Counted from the stretch's first letter, positions 15,576 through 25,205 are shown. The stretch is 64,000 nucleotides of DNA from VAZQ01 sp963702695 (GCA_963702695.1 CAVPDS010000011.1:124001-188000); one strand, 5' to 3'. Notes: generated by a model not told the origin, from the letters alone. Program-made: numbers and translations.

Positions 15576-17033
15576 TCAAATCCGGCGCGCGATCTGGGCG
15601 ATGCCACGCGTTTCGCGCGCGAGGTCGGCGACGCCGTTGCGGGGCGATTGTCCGGCGGCGCCGGAATCCGCGGTAGGGCCTTCGCCCAGGACGACGTCGG
15701 CGCGGTCTGCAATGCCCTGCAAAGCCTCCGCCCGCACCGGTCGCGGCGGCGAGAACAGGAAGCCTTGTCCATACTTCACGTCGTAGTCGAGCAGGTCGAC
15801 CACGATACCTTCACTCTCGATCTTTTCGGCCACGAGATCGATGCCGAAGCGGCCAAGCAGATCGGACATGTCCGCCGGGTGGATATCGGTCGTCGCTGAG
15901 CCCCCGCGGTTGAGCAGCAGGTTCGCGGGCACCTTGATGAACCGAACGCCGCGGTTCGCCAGTTCGCGCGGCTCGAGACGAAGGTCGCTCACATTGTCGA
16001 TGGAGAACCGGAAACCGCGCTCTGCCAGCGCTGCGAGGCTTTCATTTTCGATCGGACCGGCCGCGCGCAACGACGCCTGCGTGAATTCAAGCACCAGGGA
16101 TGGCGCAATGGCGCGATTGGCGTCGAGGAACTCAAGCAACTGCGGAAATACCGTGGAGTCGGTCAGCGTCGAGCCTGAAATGTTGCAGAACACGCCGATC
16201 TCGCGGTTCTTCAGCAGCAGCCGGCGGACGACCTGCACGCAGCGGAAGATCACCAGGTTGTCGATTTTCGGCATCAGGCCGCTCATCTCCGCCTGGGCGA
16301 TGAAGGTCGCCGCGGAAAGGATTTCATTGTCGGTCGTGCGCAGACGACTCATCGCTTCGTAGAAGCGCACCTTGCGCTGCGGCAGCGTGACGATCGGCTG
16401 AAGGTAAAGGTCGATCCGTACCGCGTCGATCGCGGTGCGGATGATGCTCACGAGCTCGTCCGCCGCGGACGGCCCTGCGGGCGCAGGCGCGCTCACGGAC
16501 GCCGCTTCTGCTGTCGCTCCGACCGTCGCTGTGTCGGGCGGCGAGGATGTCAAGGAGGTTTCCGGCGCGTCGACCGCCGCTGGTGGAGGCGGGGGTGGCG
16601 GCTCACTGACGGCGGGCGCTGTGGGCAAGCCAAGCGCGAGCTTGGTTTCATGCGCAGAGACCGTATCGGCGAGTTGCTTCACCAAGGTGCCGAGTTCGCC
16701 GATCTCGACCGACAGCGGGTCGGTGGCGGGCTGTGGCCGTTCATGCCCGCTCTTGATTCTGCCTTCGACCACCGCCAGACGGCGACCGATTTCCGCGATC
16801 TGGCGGGCCATATTGGCGTTGCCGCGGGCAAGATCCGCAAGCTGGGGGCCGACGGCCGAACGCACGCTCAGCCGGGTCGAGATCACGTTGTAAAGCGCAA
16901 GTGCCGCCAGCATGACACCCCCGACGACGGCCGACCCGATCGGGGTCAGACCGAAAACGAGAAACGTCACGGCCCCGGCCGATGCCGCGATCAGCACCAT
17001 GCAGATTGCGACAAAAATGGCATCCAGGCGCAT
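15576..17033 (-). CDS. Membrane-anchored EAL domain protein, probably degenerate
   Basis: 485 aa. Two N-terminal helices (about 5-27 and 33-50), a coiled or linker region with a run of eight prolines, and an EAL domain from about residue 210 to 455. Key positions deviate: the signature is EAM rather than EAL, ELTE is EFTQ, and the DDFG metal-binding loop reads DNVSD; the KID motif reads KVP. The asparagine in FCNIS and the glutamate in AEKIES are kept. With the second Asp of DDFG replaced, c-di-GMP hydrolysis is doubtful and a sensing or scaffold role is more likely. That role is inference. No GGDEF domain is present. Confidence 0.85.
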   Translation of the reverse strand: MRLDAIFVAICMVLIAASAGAVTFLVFGLTPIGSAVVGGVMLAALALYNVISTRLSVRSAVGPQLADLARGNANMARQIAEIGRRLAVVEGRIKSGHERPQPATDPLSVEIGELGTLVKQLADTVSAHETKLALGLPTAPAVSEPPPPPPPAAVDAPETSLTSSPPDTATVGATAEAASVSAPAPAGPSAADELVSIIRTAIDAVRIDLYLQPIVTLPQRKVRFYEAMSRLRTTDNEILSAATFIAQAEMSGLMPKIDNLVIFRCVQVVRRLLLKNREIGVFCNISGSTLTDSTVFPQLLEFLDANRAIAPSLVLEFTQASLRAAGPIENESLAALAERGFRFSIDNVSDLRLEPRELANRGVRFIKVPANLLLNRGGSATTDIHPADMSDLLGRFGIDLVAEKIESEGIVVDLLDYDVKYGQGFLFSPPRPVRAEALQGIADRADVVLGEGPTADSGAAGQSPRNGVADLARETRGIAQIARRI

Positions 17034-17148
17034 GGGCTGTCCGCGCGGCCGCTGGCGGTAACCGGCAGGTGATTCGCGTAATCTCGCGTAATCTCCCCGA
17101 CGTGTCGCGCCGGTTCAAGCAAATCTCCACAGCGCAGGCTATTCGGCC

Positions 17149-18682
17149 TTATGGGTGTGGCGGAATAAGCGCGAAAACGATGCGAGCAGGCTTGACCGGA
17201 TGCAGTGTCTGGCGCGCGAGAATCAGTGCCGGCTGGATGTTGAACGGGCCGAATGTTGTTTGCCATTCGTCGAGGTCAGCCGCAGGGTGACCCTCTTCCC
17301 AGACCAGCACTCCGCCGCGCCGGCGCAGGTCGGTCATGTCGATCCACGGGCTTAGGTTTGGATCGCCATGGACCACCACATGCGGCCGGTCGGGTGAATA
17401 GACTGCGAGGTTGTTCACGGCGAACTCGGTGCCGCCGGCATAGACCAGCGGCGTCCCGAAGGCGTCGTGCCATTCGCGCGTGACGATCTCAGCCATGACC
17501 TCGCCCGGGAATTGGGTCGCCTTCGGCCGGTCGCGCACGAACGGCTCGCCGAGTTCGACCGCGGCGTAGATGAGCGGAATTCCGAGAAAGACCGCGAGGA
17601 AGCCGGCGGCGAACCAGCGCAGCCGGCGCAGGTCGCCCGGGGGGCCGAGCCACATCAGCGCCGCCAGCGGCGCGAACGACCACAGCGGGTAGCCCCACAT
17701 CGCGACCGGCAGCCGGCCCAAGGCCGCGAAGATCACCGTCGTGATCGCGAACGGGCCAAGCGCGAGTGCCGTCACATAGCGCCGGTTGAAGACCGCGGCC
17801 GCGTCGGACGCGGGGCGCGGGCGCAATTCGGCGCGCGTGTACAACAGCGCCAGGAGTGCGATGGCGGGCGCGAGGAATTGCAGTTGGCTGCCGGTCCACC
17901 GCAGCGGATAGAGGACGTATTGATACCAATGCGCCGCTTCCCGCGCGCGATCGTCGACGTAGTGGAACGGCATGAAATCGTGAGTGACGAGCCACCACGC
18001 GTTGGGCGCAATCACGACCAGGAAGGCCGCCGCCATCACATACGGGCCGGCCGTCCGCCAGGTGCGCCGCGCCGCCCGATCAGACAGCAGAAACAGGCCG
18101 AGCGTCACCGCCAGCGCGAAGGCCGCGTATTTCGACCAGAACGCGCCGGCGAGGAAAGTCCCCGCGATCGCCCAGTCGAGACAGGCGCCCGCGCGTCAGC
18201 GCGCGATGGAAGAACAACGCGGTGAACGCCCAGAACGGAAGCTGCATCTGGTCGTGGGCGAATTTCACGACGGAGAAATTGTAGAAATGGATGCCTTCGA
18301 GCACGAGCACGGCGAGCAGCGCCTCGAATGCGCCCACCACCTCACGCGCCAACAGCCACACGCCATAGAAGCAGACCACCGCCGCCAGCGGGCCGAGCAC
18401 ATACACGGCCTCCACCTGACCGGTCGCCCGGTAGAGCACGTCGGCGATCCACCACGGCAGCGGCGGATGCTTCCAGTAGCCAAGCTGCCATTCCTTGCCG
18501 AGCGCGAGGTCTTCGAGCAGATCGAGCTGGAGATTCGGGCAGACCAGAAGTGGCAGCGCGGTCCAAATCACGAGATGCAGCGCCAGCACGGCGGTCAGCA
18601 CCCGGCCGGGGGCGCGGCGGGCTAACGCCACCAGGCCAGCGAGCGGTCCGGCGTCAATGCCTTGCGTCGCCGCAACCTCCAT
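17149..18682 (-). pseudogene. GT39/ArnT-like membrane glycosyltransferase, interrupted by a +1 frameshift
   Basis: Two overlapping frames encode the two parts of one protein of about 510 aa. The first (start ATG 18682, GGAG upstream) holds the GT39-like N-terminus with the HPPLPWW motif and KFAHDQMQLPFWAF; it drifts out of frame after RALTRGRL. The second continues with DWAIAGTFLAGAFWSK, more helices and a soluble C-terminal domain ending at 17149. An extra base at or near 18181 joins the frames. The intact protein would transfer a sugar from a polyprenyl phosphate to an envelope target. The 5' end lies 108 bp from the divergent GT2 gene, a plausible partner that makes the lipid-linked sugar. 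It may be a sequencing error rather than a dead gene. Confidence 0.85.
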
Positions 18683-18790
18683 GGTTTCTCCATTGCATCG
18701 GCCGGCAATATGATCGGCCGACCGCGACCCCACTGCCGGCATGAGTGCCCGGCGCCCCGACCGCCGTCAAGAAAACGCCCTGAGCGGACG

Positions 18791-19762
18791 ATGCCGCCTG
18801 ATCTGTCGATCGTGCTGCCCGCCCACAACGAGGCGGAGAATATCGCGCCGATGGCCGCCGCCCTGAAGGAGGTCGCGGGCAATCTTGGCGCAATCGAGAT
18901 CGTGTTCGTGGACGACGGTTCGCGCGACACGACGCTCGCGGCGCTGCGCGCGGCGTCCGCCGCCGATTCGGCGGTCCGCTACGTGTCCTTCACCCGCAAT
19001 TTCGGTCATCAGCCGGCCCTGCGCGCGGGGTTGCGCCATGCGCGGGGCCGCGCGGTGGTGGTGATGGACTCCGACTTCGAGCATCCGCCCGAACTGCTGC
19101 CGCAGCTCGTCGCCGCCTGGCGCGACGGCGCCAAGATCGTGGCGACGCGCCGCAACGATGACGGCGATGGTGTGACGACCGCCAAGCGCGTCAGCTCGCG
19201 CCTCTACTATCGCCTGCTCGACGCCATCGGCGACGTTCACATCGAGCCCGGCAGCGCCGACTACATGCTGCTCGACCGCACCGTGGTCGATTTGGTGAAC
19301 AGGTTCGAGGACCAGGAGCTGTTTCTGCGCGGCCTGGTGCGCTGGCTCGGCTTTCCGATGACGACGATCGCCTACGCCCGAGGCCGGCGCCAGCACGGCG
19401 AGACCAAATATTCGCTGCGGCGCATGGTCGAGCTGGCGGTCTCCGGCATCGCCGCGCACAGCGTTCGGCCGCTGCGCTTCGCGGTGTGGCTGGCGCTCGG
19501 CTTCGTCGCGGTCGGCGGGCTGCTGGTGGTCTATTCGATCGTGAGTTTTCTGTTCGTGCAGCACACCGTCGCGGGCTGGTCCTCGATCATGGCGGCGATC
19601 GCGATCCTCGGCGCGGCGCAACTGCTGGTGCTCGGCATCATCGGCGAATATGTCGGCCGCATCCTGCGCGAGACCCGCCGGCGGCCGAGCTACATCGTGG
19701 CGGAAACCGAGGAAGACCAGCGCCGCAAGGATGGTGGTGGCGTGGGCTTCCTCAGCTCGTAG
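18791..19762 (+). CDS. GT2 polyprenyl-phosphate glycosyltransferase (GtrB/ArnC-like)
   Basis: 323 aa. The GT-A domain begins with IVLPAHNEAENI, has VFVDDGSRD near residues 38-46, and the divalent metal DxD (DSD, 93-95). A loop with RRQHGETKYS and two C-terminal helices (about 235-260 and 270-295) match GtrB, ArnC and dolichol-phosphate mannosyltransferase-like enzymes that load a sugar on a C55 carrier at the inner membrane. The ATG at 18791 is chosen since the domain starts at once; upstream codons overlap the divergent gene. It probably works with the frameshifted GT39-like gene. Confidence 0.9.
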   Translation: MPPDLSIVLPAHNEAENIAPMAAALKEVAGNLGAIEIVFVDDGSRDTTLAALRAASAADSAVRYVSFTRNFGHQPALRAGLRHARGRAVVVMDSDFEHPPELLPQLVAAWRDGAKIVATRRNDDGDGVTTAKRVSSRLYYRLLDAIGDVHIEPGSADYMLLDRTVVDLVNRFEDQELFLRGLVRWLGFPMTTIAYARGRRQHGETKYSLRRMVELAVSGIAAHSVRPLRFAVWLALGFVAVGGLLVVYSIVSFLFVQHTVAGWSSIMAAIAILGAAQLLVLGIIGEYVGRILRETRRRPSYIVAETEEDQRRKDGGGVGFLSS

Positions 19763-19767
19763 CTGGT

Positions 19768-20046
19768 TCAGCCGCGCGCCGGCGCGGCGTTGATGGTGAC
19801 GTCTTTTCCAGCCCGTTCCTGCATGCCCTTCACGGCGGCGGCGATGCCATGCTGGAGCGCGCCGCGAACGGTGTCGTCGGAGACATGCTTGGCCAGGTCG
19901 CTGAGGGACGCAACGATCGTCGCGTCCTGGATCAGCGCTTGATAGTTGACCGGGCCGGGGCCGGGAATGTGCCAATTGATCGGGTACAGGTAGATCGGGA
20001 TGAAGAAGCAATGCCGCTTACCGCCGTAGGTGAAGCAGATCTCCAT
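19768..20046 (-). CDS. Small protein of unknown function
   Basis: 92 aa. The ATG at 20046 follows GGAGGG at good spacing, so the frame is probably real. The first 35 residues are rich in aromatics and proline (ICFTYGG, FFIPIYLYPINW), the rest is a soluble helix-like region. I recognise no domain. It ends 5 bp after the convergent GT2 gene. Confidence 0.6.
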   Translation of the reverse strand: MEICFTYGGKRHCFFIPIYLYPINWHIPGPGPVNYQALIQDATIVASLSDLAKHVSDDTVRGALQHGIAAAVKGMQERAGKDVTINAAPARG

Positions 20047-20514
20047 GGAACGCCCTCCTCTCAATCAACAGGATTCAGCTTTTGCGCCGACCGTAGATGA
20101 CGGGTGGCGAGAGGATCGGAACCTTAGATTAAGACCAAAATACGGAGATTAGATGTATAATTAAATTGTATCGAGTATGAAACAGATTGATTACTTTACG
20201 CAGGTGAAGGACCTTCGGTAAGGTGGCACCGATATCATAAGGATTACATGGTAGCACGGCACCATTATTTGGTGAACGTGCATCGGAATAAGACAAACAC
20301 GATCAATTCGCGTTGCGCCGTAGAGGGCTGCCAACATCTTCAAAGGTGGTGAACCAGCCGTTTCGCCTGAGCACGGGCTTCAGCATCATTCCGGGCTTTT
20401 CCCGGTAATCCCGACAGGGAACGCACAGCAGTGCCCCTTCAATCGAGAGGGGCGGGACGAGCCTGGACGAGCCCGGCCATGACGTGGGTCAGCCATTGAT
20501 ATGGTGGATCAGTA
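20047..20514. other. A+T-rich island without genes, then palindromic repeats
   Basis: From about 20120 to 20215 the sequence falls below 40% G+C by eye, far under the surrounding level, with runs such as TGTATAATTAAATTG. No open frame, tRNA end or transposase motif is seen in it. From 20390 a CCGGG-CTTTT-CCCGG palindrome and a GC-rich stretch lead up to the aminotransferase stop. It could be a decayed insertion or a binding platform. Confidence 0.6.
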
Positions 20515-21855
20515 TCAGTTTACGTCCGTGATCACCCGTCTGACCTTGTCGAAAATCTCGCCGATCTGGGCCTCGCTCACGATCAGCGGCGGGGTCAGCG
20601 CGATGGTTTCGCCGGTGATCCGGACCACCAGGTTCTCCTCGTGGAACGCCTTCTCCATCGCTTCATAGGCGCGGCGGCCGACGGCGTCCGGGCGCGAGGC
20701 GAGGTCGATGCCGGCGGTGAGCCCGACGGTGCGGACGTCGAGCACGCGCGGCAGGCCCCTGAGACTCATGGCGGCGTCAGCCCAGACCGGTTCGAGCTTC
20801 TTCGATCGCGCGAACAGATCCTCCTCGCGGTAGAGGTCGAGCGTGGCGAGGCCGGCGGCACAGGCGAGCGGGTGGGCGGAATAAGTGTAGCCGTGGAACA
20901 GCTCGGCGACGTGCTCGGGGCCGCGCATGAAAGCGTCGTAGATTCCCTTCTTCACCAGCACGCCGCCCATCGGCACCGTGCCCGAAGTGATGCCTTTGGC
21001 GAAGGTGATCATGTCGGGCGTGACGCCATAGCGCTCGGCGGCGAAGGCATAGCCGAGACGGCCGAAGCCGGTAATCACTTCGTCGAAGATCAGCAGGATG
21101 CCGTACTTGTCGCAGATCGCGCGCAAGCGTTGGAGATAGCCTTTCGGCGGCGGCAGCACGCCGGTGGAGCCGGCCATCGGCTCGACGATCACGGCGGCAA
21201 TGGTCGAGGCGTCGTGCAGTGCGACGATGCGTTCGAGCTCGTCCGCCAGGTGCGCGCCCCATTCGGGCTCGCCCTTGGTGAAGGCCTGCTGCTCGCGGTT
21301 GTAGGTCGCCGGCAGATGGTCGACGCCGGCGAGCAGCGTACCGAAATGCTTGCGGTTGCTGACGATGCCACCGACCGAGATGCCGCCGAAGCCGACACCG
21401 TGATAGCCGCGTTCGCGCCCGATCAGCCGCGTGCGCGCCGCCTCGCCGCGGACGTTGTGATAGGCGAGCGCGATCTTGAGCGCGGTGTCGACCGCCTCCG
21501 AGCCGGAATTGGCAAAGAACACGTGGTCGAGGCCTTCCGGCGCCAGCGCCGCGATCCGGCTCGCCAACTCGAACGCCTTCGGATGAGAGAACTGGAACGC
21601 CGGCGCGTAGTCGAGCTCGGCTGCCTGGGCGCGGATCGCCGCCACGATCGGCTCGCGATTGTGCCCGGCATTGGTGCACCAGAGCCCGGCGGTGCCGTCG
21701 AGCACGGCGCGGCCGTCCGGGGTGAAGTAGTGCATGTCCTTGGCCCGCGCGATCAGCCGCGGCGACGCCTTGAACGCCCGGTTCGGCGTGAACGGGAGCC
21801 AATAAGCCTCGAGGTCATTCGGGACGGTCGCTGCGCGCTGACTGGCCTCCGACAT
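20515..21855 (-). CDS. Omega-amino acid--pyruvate aminotransferase (class III)
   Basis: 446 aa, fold type I PLP enzyme. The PLP-binding aspartate is D258 in LLIFDEVITGFGR, and the Schiff-base lysine is K287 in ITFAKGITSG. SGSEAVDTALK near 117-127 binds the phosphate. The class III group uses beta-alanine or other omega-amino acids with pyruvate. ATG at 21855 follows AAGGAG, giving a firm start; a longer open frame upstream runs through repeat DNA. The exact substrate is not fixed by sequence. Confidence 0.92.
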   Translation of the reverse strand: MSEASQRAATVPNDLEAYWLPFTPNRAFKASPRLIARAKDMHYFTPDGRAVLDGTAGLWCTNAGHNREPIVAAIRAQAAELDYAPAFQFSHPKAFELASRIAALAPEGLDHVFFANSGSEAVDTALKIALAYHNVRGEAARTRLIGRERGYHGVGFGGISVGGIVSNRKHFGTLLAGVDHLPATYNREQQAFTKGEPEWGAHLADELERIVALHDASTIAAVIVEPMAGSTGVLPPPKGYLQRLRAICDKYGILLIFDEVITGFGRLGYAFAAERYGVTPDMITFAKGITSGTVPMGGVLVKKGIYDAFMRGPEHVAELFHGYTYSAHPLACAAGLATLDLYREEDLFARSKKLEPVWADAAMSLRGLPRVLDVRTVGLTAGIDLASRPDAVGRRAYEAMEKAFHEENLVVRITGETIALTPPLIVSEAQIGEIFDKVRRVITDVN

Positions 21856-21895
21856 GGCGAAACTCCTTCTACCAAGCTTCATAACGACTGATAAT

Positions 21896-22054
21896 GCCGG
21901 GCTTGACCCGGCCATCCATTCATTTCGCAAAGAGGGCCTTTTTCCGGAGGCAATGGATTGCCTTGCCGGGCTTGTCCCGGCAATCCCGATGGAGCGCGTT
22001 TTGCGGTGCCCGCTCAGGTGCCCGCTCAAGAGGTGGCCGAACAAGTCCGGCCAC
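21896..22054. repeat. Tandem GCCGGG-type palindromic units upstream of the aminotransferase
   Basis: Three palindromic units lie in 160 bp: GCCGGG-CTTGA-CCCGGC (about 21896-21912), TTGCCGGG-CTTGT-CCCGGCAA (21963-21983), and GTGGCCG...CGGCCAC (22033-22054). The first two share the CTTG loop. They sit between two minus-strand genes, aminotransferase and EF-hand protein. This is the CCCGG palindrome family seen elsewhere in the window. Confidence 0.75.
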
Positions 22055-22084
22055 GACGCCAGTCAAGTCACCAATGAGTTGCTA

Positions 22085-22489
22085 TTACTTCAACAGCCGG
22101 ACCAAGGCGCGGCCGGCTGGGGTCCGGAATTCGGAGGCGCTCACGGTGCCGTCGTTATCCGGATCGGCGGCTTTGAACCGCTTTTCGACCGCTGCGAGAT
22201 ACTCGTCCTTGGTCAGGGTCTTGTCGTTGTCGGGATCGGCGGTTGCGAAATCCTTGCGGCTCAGGCGGCCCTGCAGTTCCTTGATGTCGAGCGTGCCGTC
22301 CTTGTCGGTGTCGAGCTTGTCGAACAAGCCGCCGGCGGCCTTCTTGGCTTCGGCGAGGTCGACGGTGCTGTCACTGTCCGTATCGAACAGCGCGACCGGC
22401 GCCGTCTTGCTCGTCCGCGCGAGAGCTGGCGTCGCCGCTGCTCCGATCAGACCGATGGCCGCTGCGATTGCTTTGCGTCGGGAAATCAT
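22085..22489 (-). CDS. Secreted EF-hand calcium-binding protein
   Basis: 134 aa. The N-terminus SRRKAIAAAIGL followed by a hydrophobic core and ALA-R cleavage site resembles a Tat or Sec signal. Four DxDxD loops follow: near residues 36-47 (DTDSDSTVDLAE), 60-71 (DTDKDGTLDIKE), 84-95 (DPDNDKTLTKDE) and 110-121 (DPDNDGTVSASE). All carry an acidic last position. It should bind Ca2+ in the periplasm, perhaps as a buffer or sensor. Function otherwise unknown. Confidence 0.88.
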   Translation of the reverse strand: MISRRKAIAAAIGLIGAAATPALARTSKTAPVALFDTDSDSTVDLAEAKKAAGGLFDKLDTDKDGTLDIKELQGRLSRKDFATADPDNDKTLTKDEYLAAVEKRFKAADPDNDGTVSASEFRTPAGRALVRLLK

Positions 22490-22637
22490 GATGAATCCTC
22501 GTCAACGAGTGGCTGAGACGGAGGTGGTTACTCGGAGTTGAGTTCGCCAGGGCGGCCTCGCAGGTTGGCGTCCCCGCTTTGAACCGATCCTTGCCGCTCA
22601 AGCGCCGTTACGATACCACGCGCCGTCCACTGCACCG

Positions 22638-24218
22638 ATGCCGAAGGGACGGCCGATGGCCGAGAAGACGGAAAAAAACAGCAAGCTCAAGGCGCGCCTG
22701 CCGCGCGGCCTCGGTGATCGCGGGCCGGCCGAGATCGCCGCCACCCGGCGCATGATCGAACGCATCCGCGAAGTATACGAGCGCTACGGTTTTGAGCCGG
22801 TGGAGACCCCGGCGATCGAATACACCGACGCGCTCGGAAAATTTCTGCCCGATCAGGACCGCCCGAACGAAGGCGTGTTCTCGTTCCAGGACGACGACGA
22901 GCAATGGCTTTCGCTGCGCTATGACCTGACCGCGCCGCTCGCGCGCTACGTGGCGGAGAATTTCGACGCGCTGCCGAAGCCGTATCGTTCGTACCGATTT
23001 GGCTGGGTATTTAGGAACGAGAAGCCGGGGCCGGGGCGGTTCCGGCAATTCATGCAGTTCGACGCGGACACGGTGGGGAGTGGTTCGCCAGCGGCGGATG
23101 CCGAGATGTGCATGATGGCCGCGGACACGATGGAAGCGGTGGGTGTGCCGCGCGGAAGTTATGTGGTGAAGGTGAATAACCGGAAGGTGCTGGATGGGGT
23201 GATGGAGGCTATTGGGCTTGGGGGCTCGGAAAATGCAATGAGGCGACTAACCGTGCTGCGCGCGATCGACAAGCTGGATCGGCTGGGCTTCGAGGGCGTG
23301 TGCAATTTTACTAGGTCGCAGGACGCGAGGACGAAGTCAGGTGATTTCACAAAGGGCGCTGGCTTAGGCGACGATGAGATCGCGGAGGATTATGAGAGCA
23401 TTGTTCACGGGCTTTGAGGCGACCACAGGCTCCGGAATCGAATATCGAGACAATGACTGGATCCGCAAATGGAAGTACGGCGATCGCAACATTTACGAAG
23501 ACGCTGTGGCTGGGAATGAGCTTTTAGGCCGCTCTGGCGTGGAAGGACTGACAAGCATGAAGGAATCATTCAGTTCGAGGCCTGGGTATGATGATGGTCG
23601 CATCCTGATCGATCCTTCCGTCGTCCGCGGACTCGAATACTACACCGGCCCGGTCTACGAAGTTGAACTCACCTTCGAAACCAAGGACGAAAAGGGCCGG
23701 CCCGTGCGCTTCGGCTCCGTCGGCGGCGGCGGCCGCTACGACGGCCTCGTGTCGCGCTTCCGCGGCGAGCCTGTCCCGGCGACCGGCTTCTCGATCGGTG
23801 TCTCGCGCCTGCAAGCGGCGCTCACGCATCTCGGCAAGCTTAACTCAAACCCCGAGCCTGGGCCGGTGGTCGTGACCGTATTCGACAAGGATCGCATCGC
23901 CGATTATATGCGCATGGTGAAAGTATTGCGCGACGCCAACATCGCGCCGAACTTTACCTCGGTTCCGGCAAGATGGGTCCGCAGTTCAAGTACGCCGACA
24001 AGCGCGCGTCGCCCTGCGTCGTCATCCAGGGCGGCGACGAGAAGGCCAAGGGCGAAGTGCAAATCAAGGATTTGGTCCTCGGCGCGACGCTCTCCAGCAT
24101 CAAGGACCGCGACGAATACTTGAAGAAACAATCCGAGGCGCAATTCGCCGTGCCCGAGGACAAGCTCGTCGAGGCCGTGCGCCAGGTGCTCGCGCGCCAT
24201 AACGTCTCCTGGAGCTGA
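22638..24218 (+). pseudogene. hisS: Histidyl-tRNA synthetase with two compensating frameshifts
   Basis: Total span is 527 codons, in line with the alphaproteobacterial HisS. The first part (start ATG 22638; frame A) carries motif 1, motif 2 with YRFGWVFRNEKPGPGR, and KGDFTKGAGLGDDEIAE-like sequence, then hits a TGA at 23415. The next part lies in frame B and has the HisA motif RGLEYYTG and motif 3 with GGGGRYDGL and GFSIGVSRL. At about 23950 the sequence returns to frame A, with GSGKMGPQFKY and the anticodon-binding tail to 24218. The shift from A to B is near 23385-23415, and the return needs one missing base. The stretch 22990-23600 has lower G+C and different codon choice than both flanks. 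Sequencing error, recoding or decay are possible; HisS is normally essential. Confidence 0.8.
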
Positions 24219-24231
24219 GCGCTTCTTCGTA

Positions 24232-24335
24232 GCCCGGATGAAGCAAAGCGACATCCGGGGCTGCGTTGCGTTCGATCTCCGCCAACGCGACAGCCGCACC
24301 GCCCGATGCCGGATGTCGCTTCGCTTCATCCGGGC
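24232..24335. repeat. 27-bp inverted repeat pair downstream of hisS
   Basis: The left arm, 24232-24258, reads GCCCGGATGAAGCAAAGCGA and on through CATCCGG. The right arm, 24309-24335, is its complement with one mismatch, separated by 50 bp. It starts 13 bp after the hisS stop and could form a large hairpin in transcripts from either side. No T-run follows, so a mobile-type intergenic repeat that may also cap the hisS transcript is the best reading. Confidence 0.85.
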
Positions 24336-24404
24336 GACGACCGGGGCACCCTTCTGCGCCGACGATGGACGTCATTAGCGGCTTTGTAGCTCAGGCGCGC
24401 CTGC

Positions 24405-25205
24405 CTAACGCAGCGATGCGCGCAGTTTTTCCATCAGCAGTCGCAACTCGAATTCGCGGAATTCGAGAAACACGCGCTTGGTCCAGGAGCGCAGCTCCAA
24501 GGCGTGGCCGATCGGGACTTCGATCGGGAGCCGGCTGTGAAACTCGGCGAAGGAAGCCCTGTCGGCGTGCATCTTCAGCGCCGGGGGAAGCATCGGGATC
24601 TGCAGCGGAACCTCGACGACGCGGCTGAACGGAAACTGCGCGCGGGCCTTGCGTCCCTTGAGGACCGCCTCATTGAACACCGGCACCAGAACGCAGCGTG
24701 GAAAGAGCTGCCGCAGGCCGGCATAGGCCTTGACCGCGGCCGGGTGCAGATCAGCGGCAAACAGGATGACCGGTTCGACCCCGCGGCGACGCGTCTCTTC
24801 CATGAAGCCGATCTCAACCATCACGGTGACGAGGCGCTCGAACAGCGAATGCCGGACGTCGACGACCTTGCCGACGCCGTCGTCGACGATCAGGCGGTCG
24901 AACAATGCCACCTGTCCGGGCGTGGTGCCGATATCGGCCTTACCGGTGATCGACGGCAGGTAGTCCGCGAGCCCGCCCTCTTCAGGATCGAGATCGAAGG
25001 CGCAGGCGGCGCCGGTATCGAGGCGTAGGAAATCGCAGACCAGCCGCGCGAGGAACGTCTTGCCGGAAAGCGGCCGCGGCGAGACGATGAAAAACACCAA
25101 CGTCCGCCCATTGATCCGGGGTGAACGCGCGAACGGAGACGAAGCCGCGTCAGCCGCGCTCGCGCTGACGACGGCAAGGGCTCTCAGGCTCTCGCTCCTT
25201 GCCAC
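24405..25205 (-). CDS. P-loop protein with atypical Walker A, upstream partner unclear
   Basis: About 267 aa. The phosphate-binding loop reads SPRPLSGKTF near residues 42-51 and lacks the first Gly of GxxxxGK and the signature Lys of ParA/MinD proteins. DLDPEEG at 72-78 is in the place of the ParA D-x-D/D-P motif. A later FFAADLHPAAV-like and NEAV pattern is seen. The start is uncertain: GTG 25205 is used; upstream of that the frame crosses palindromic repeats. It follows a ParA-like gene on the same strand, 309 bp away, and both look like members of one SIMIBI ATPase fold. Function unknown. Confidence 0.75.
   Translation of the reverse strand: MARSESLRALAVVSASAADAASSPFARSPRINGRTLVFFIVSPRPLSGKTFLARLVCDFLRLDTGAACAFDLDPEEGGLADYLPSITGKADIGTTPGQVALFDRLIVDDGVGKVVDVRHSLFERLVTVMVEIGFMEETRRRGVEPVILFAADLHPAAVKAYAGLRQLFPRCVLVPVFNEAVLKGRKARAQFPFSRVVEVPLQIPMLPPALKMHADRASFAEFHSRLPIEVPIGHALELRSWTKRVFLEFREFELRLLMEKLRASLR

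Noticed and set aside
18662..18790. Longer start for the GT2 gene
   Set aside because: The extra residues overlap the divergent GT39-like gene start and show no GT2 sequence.
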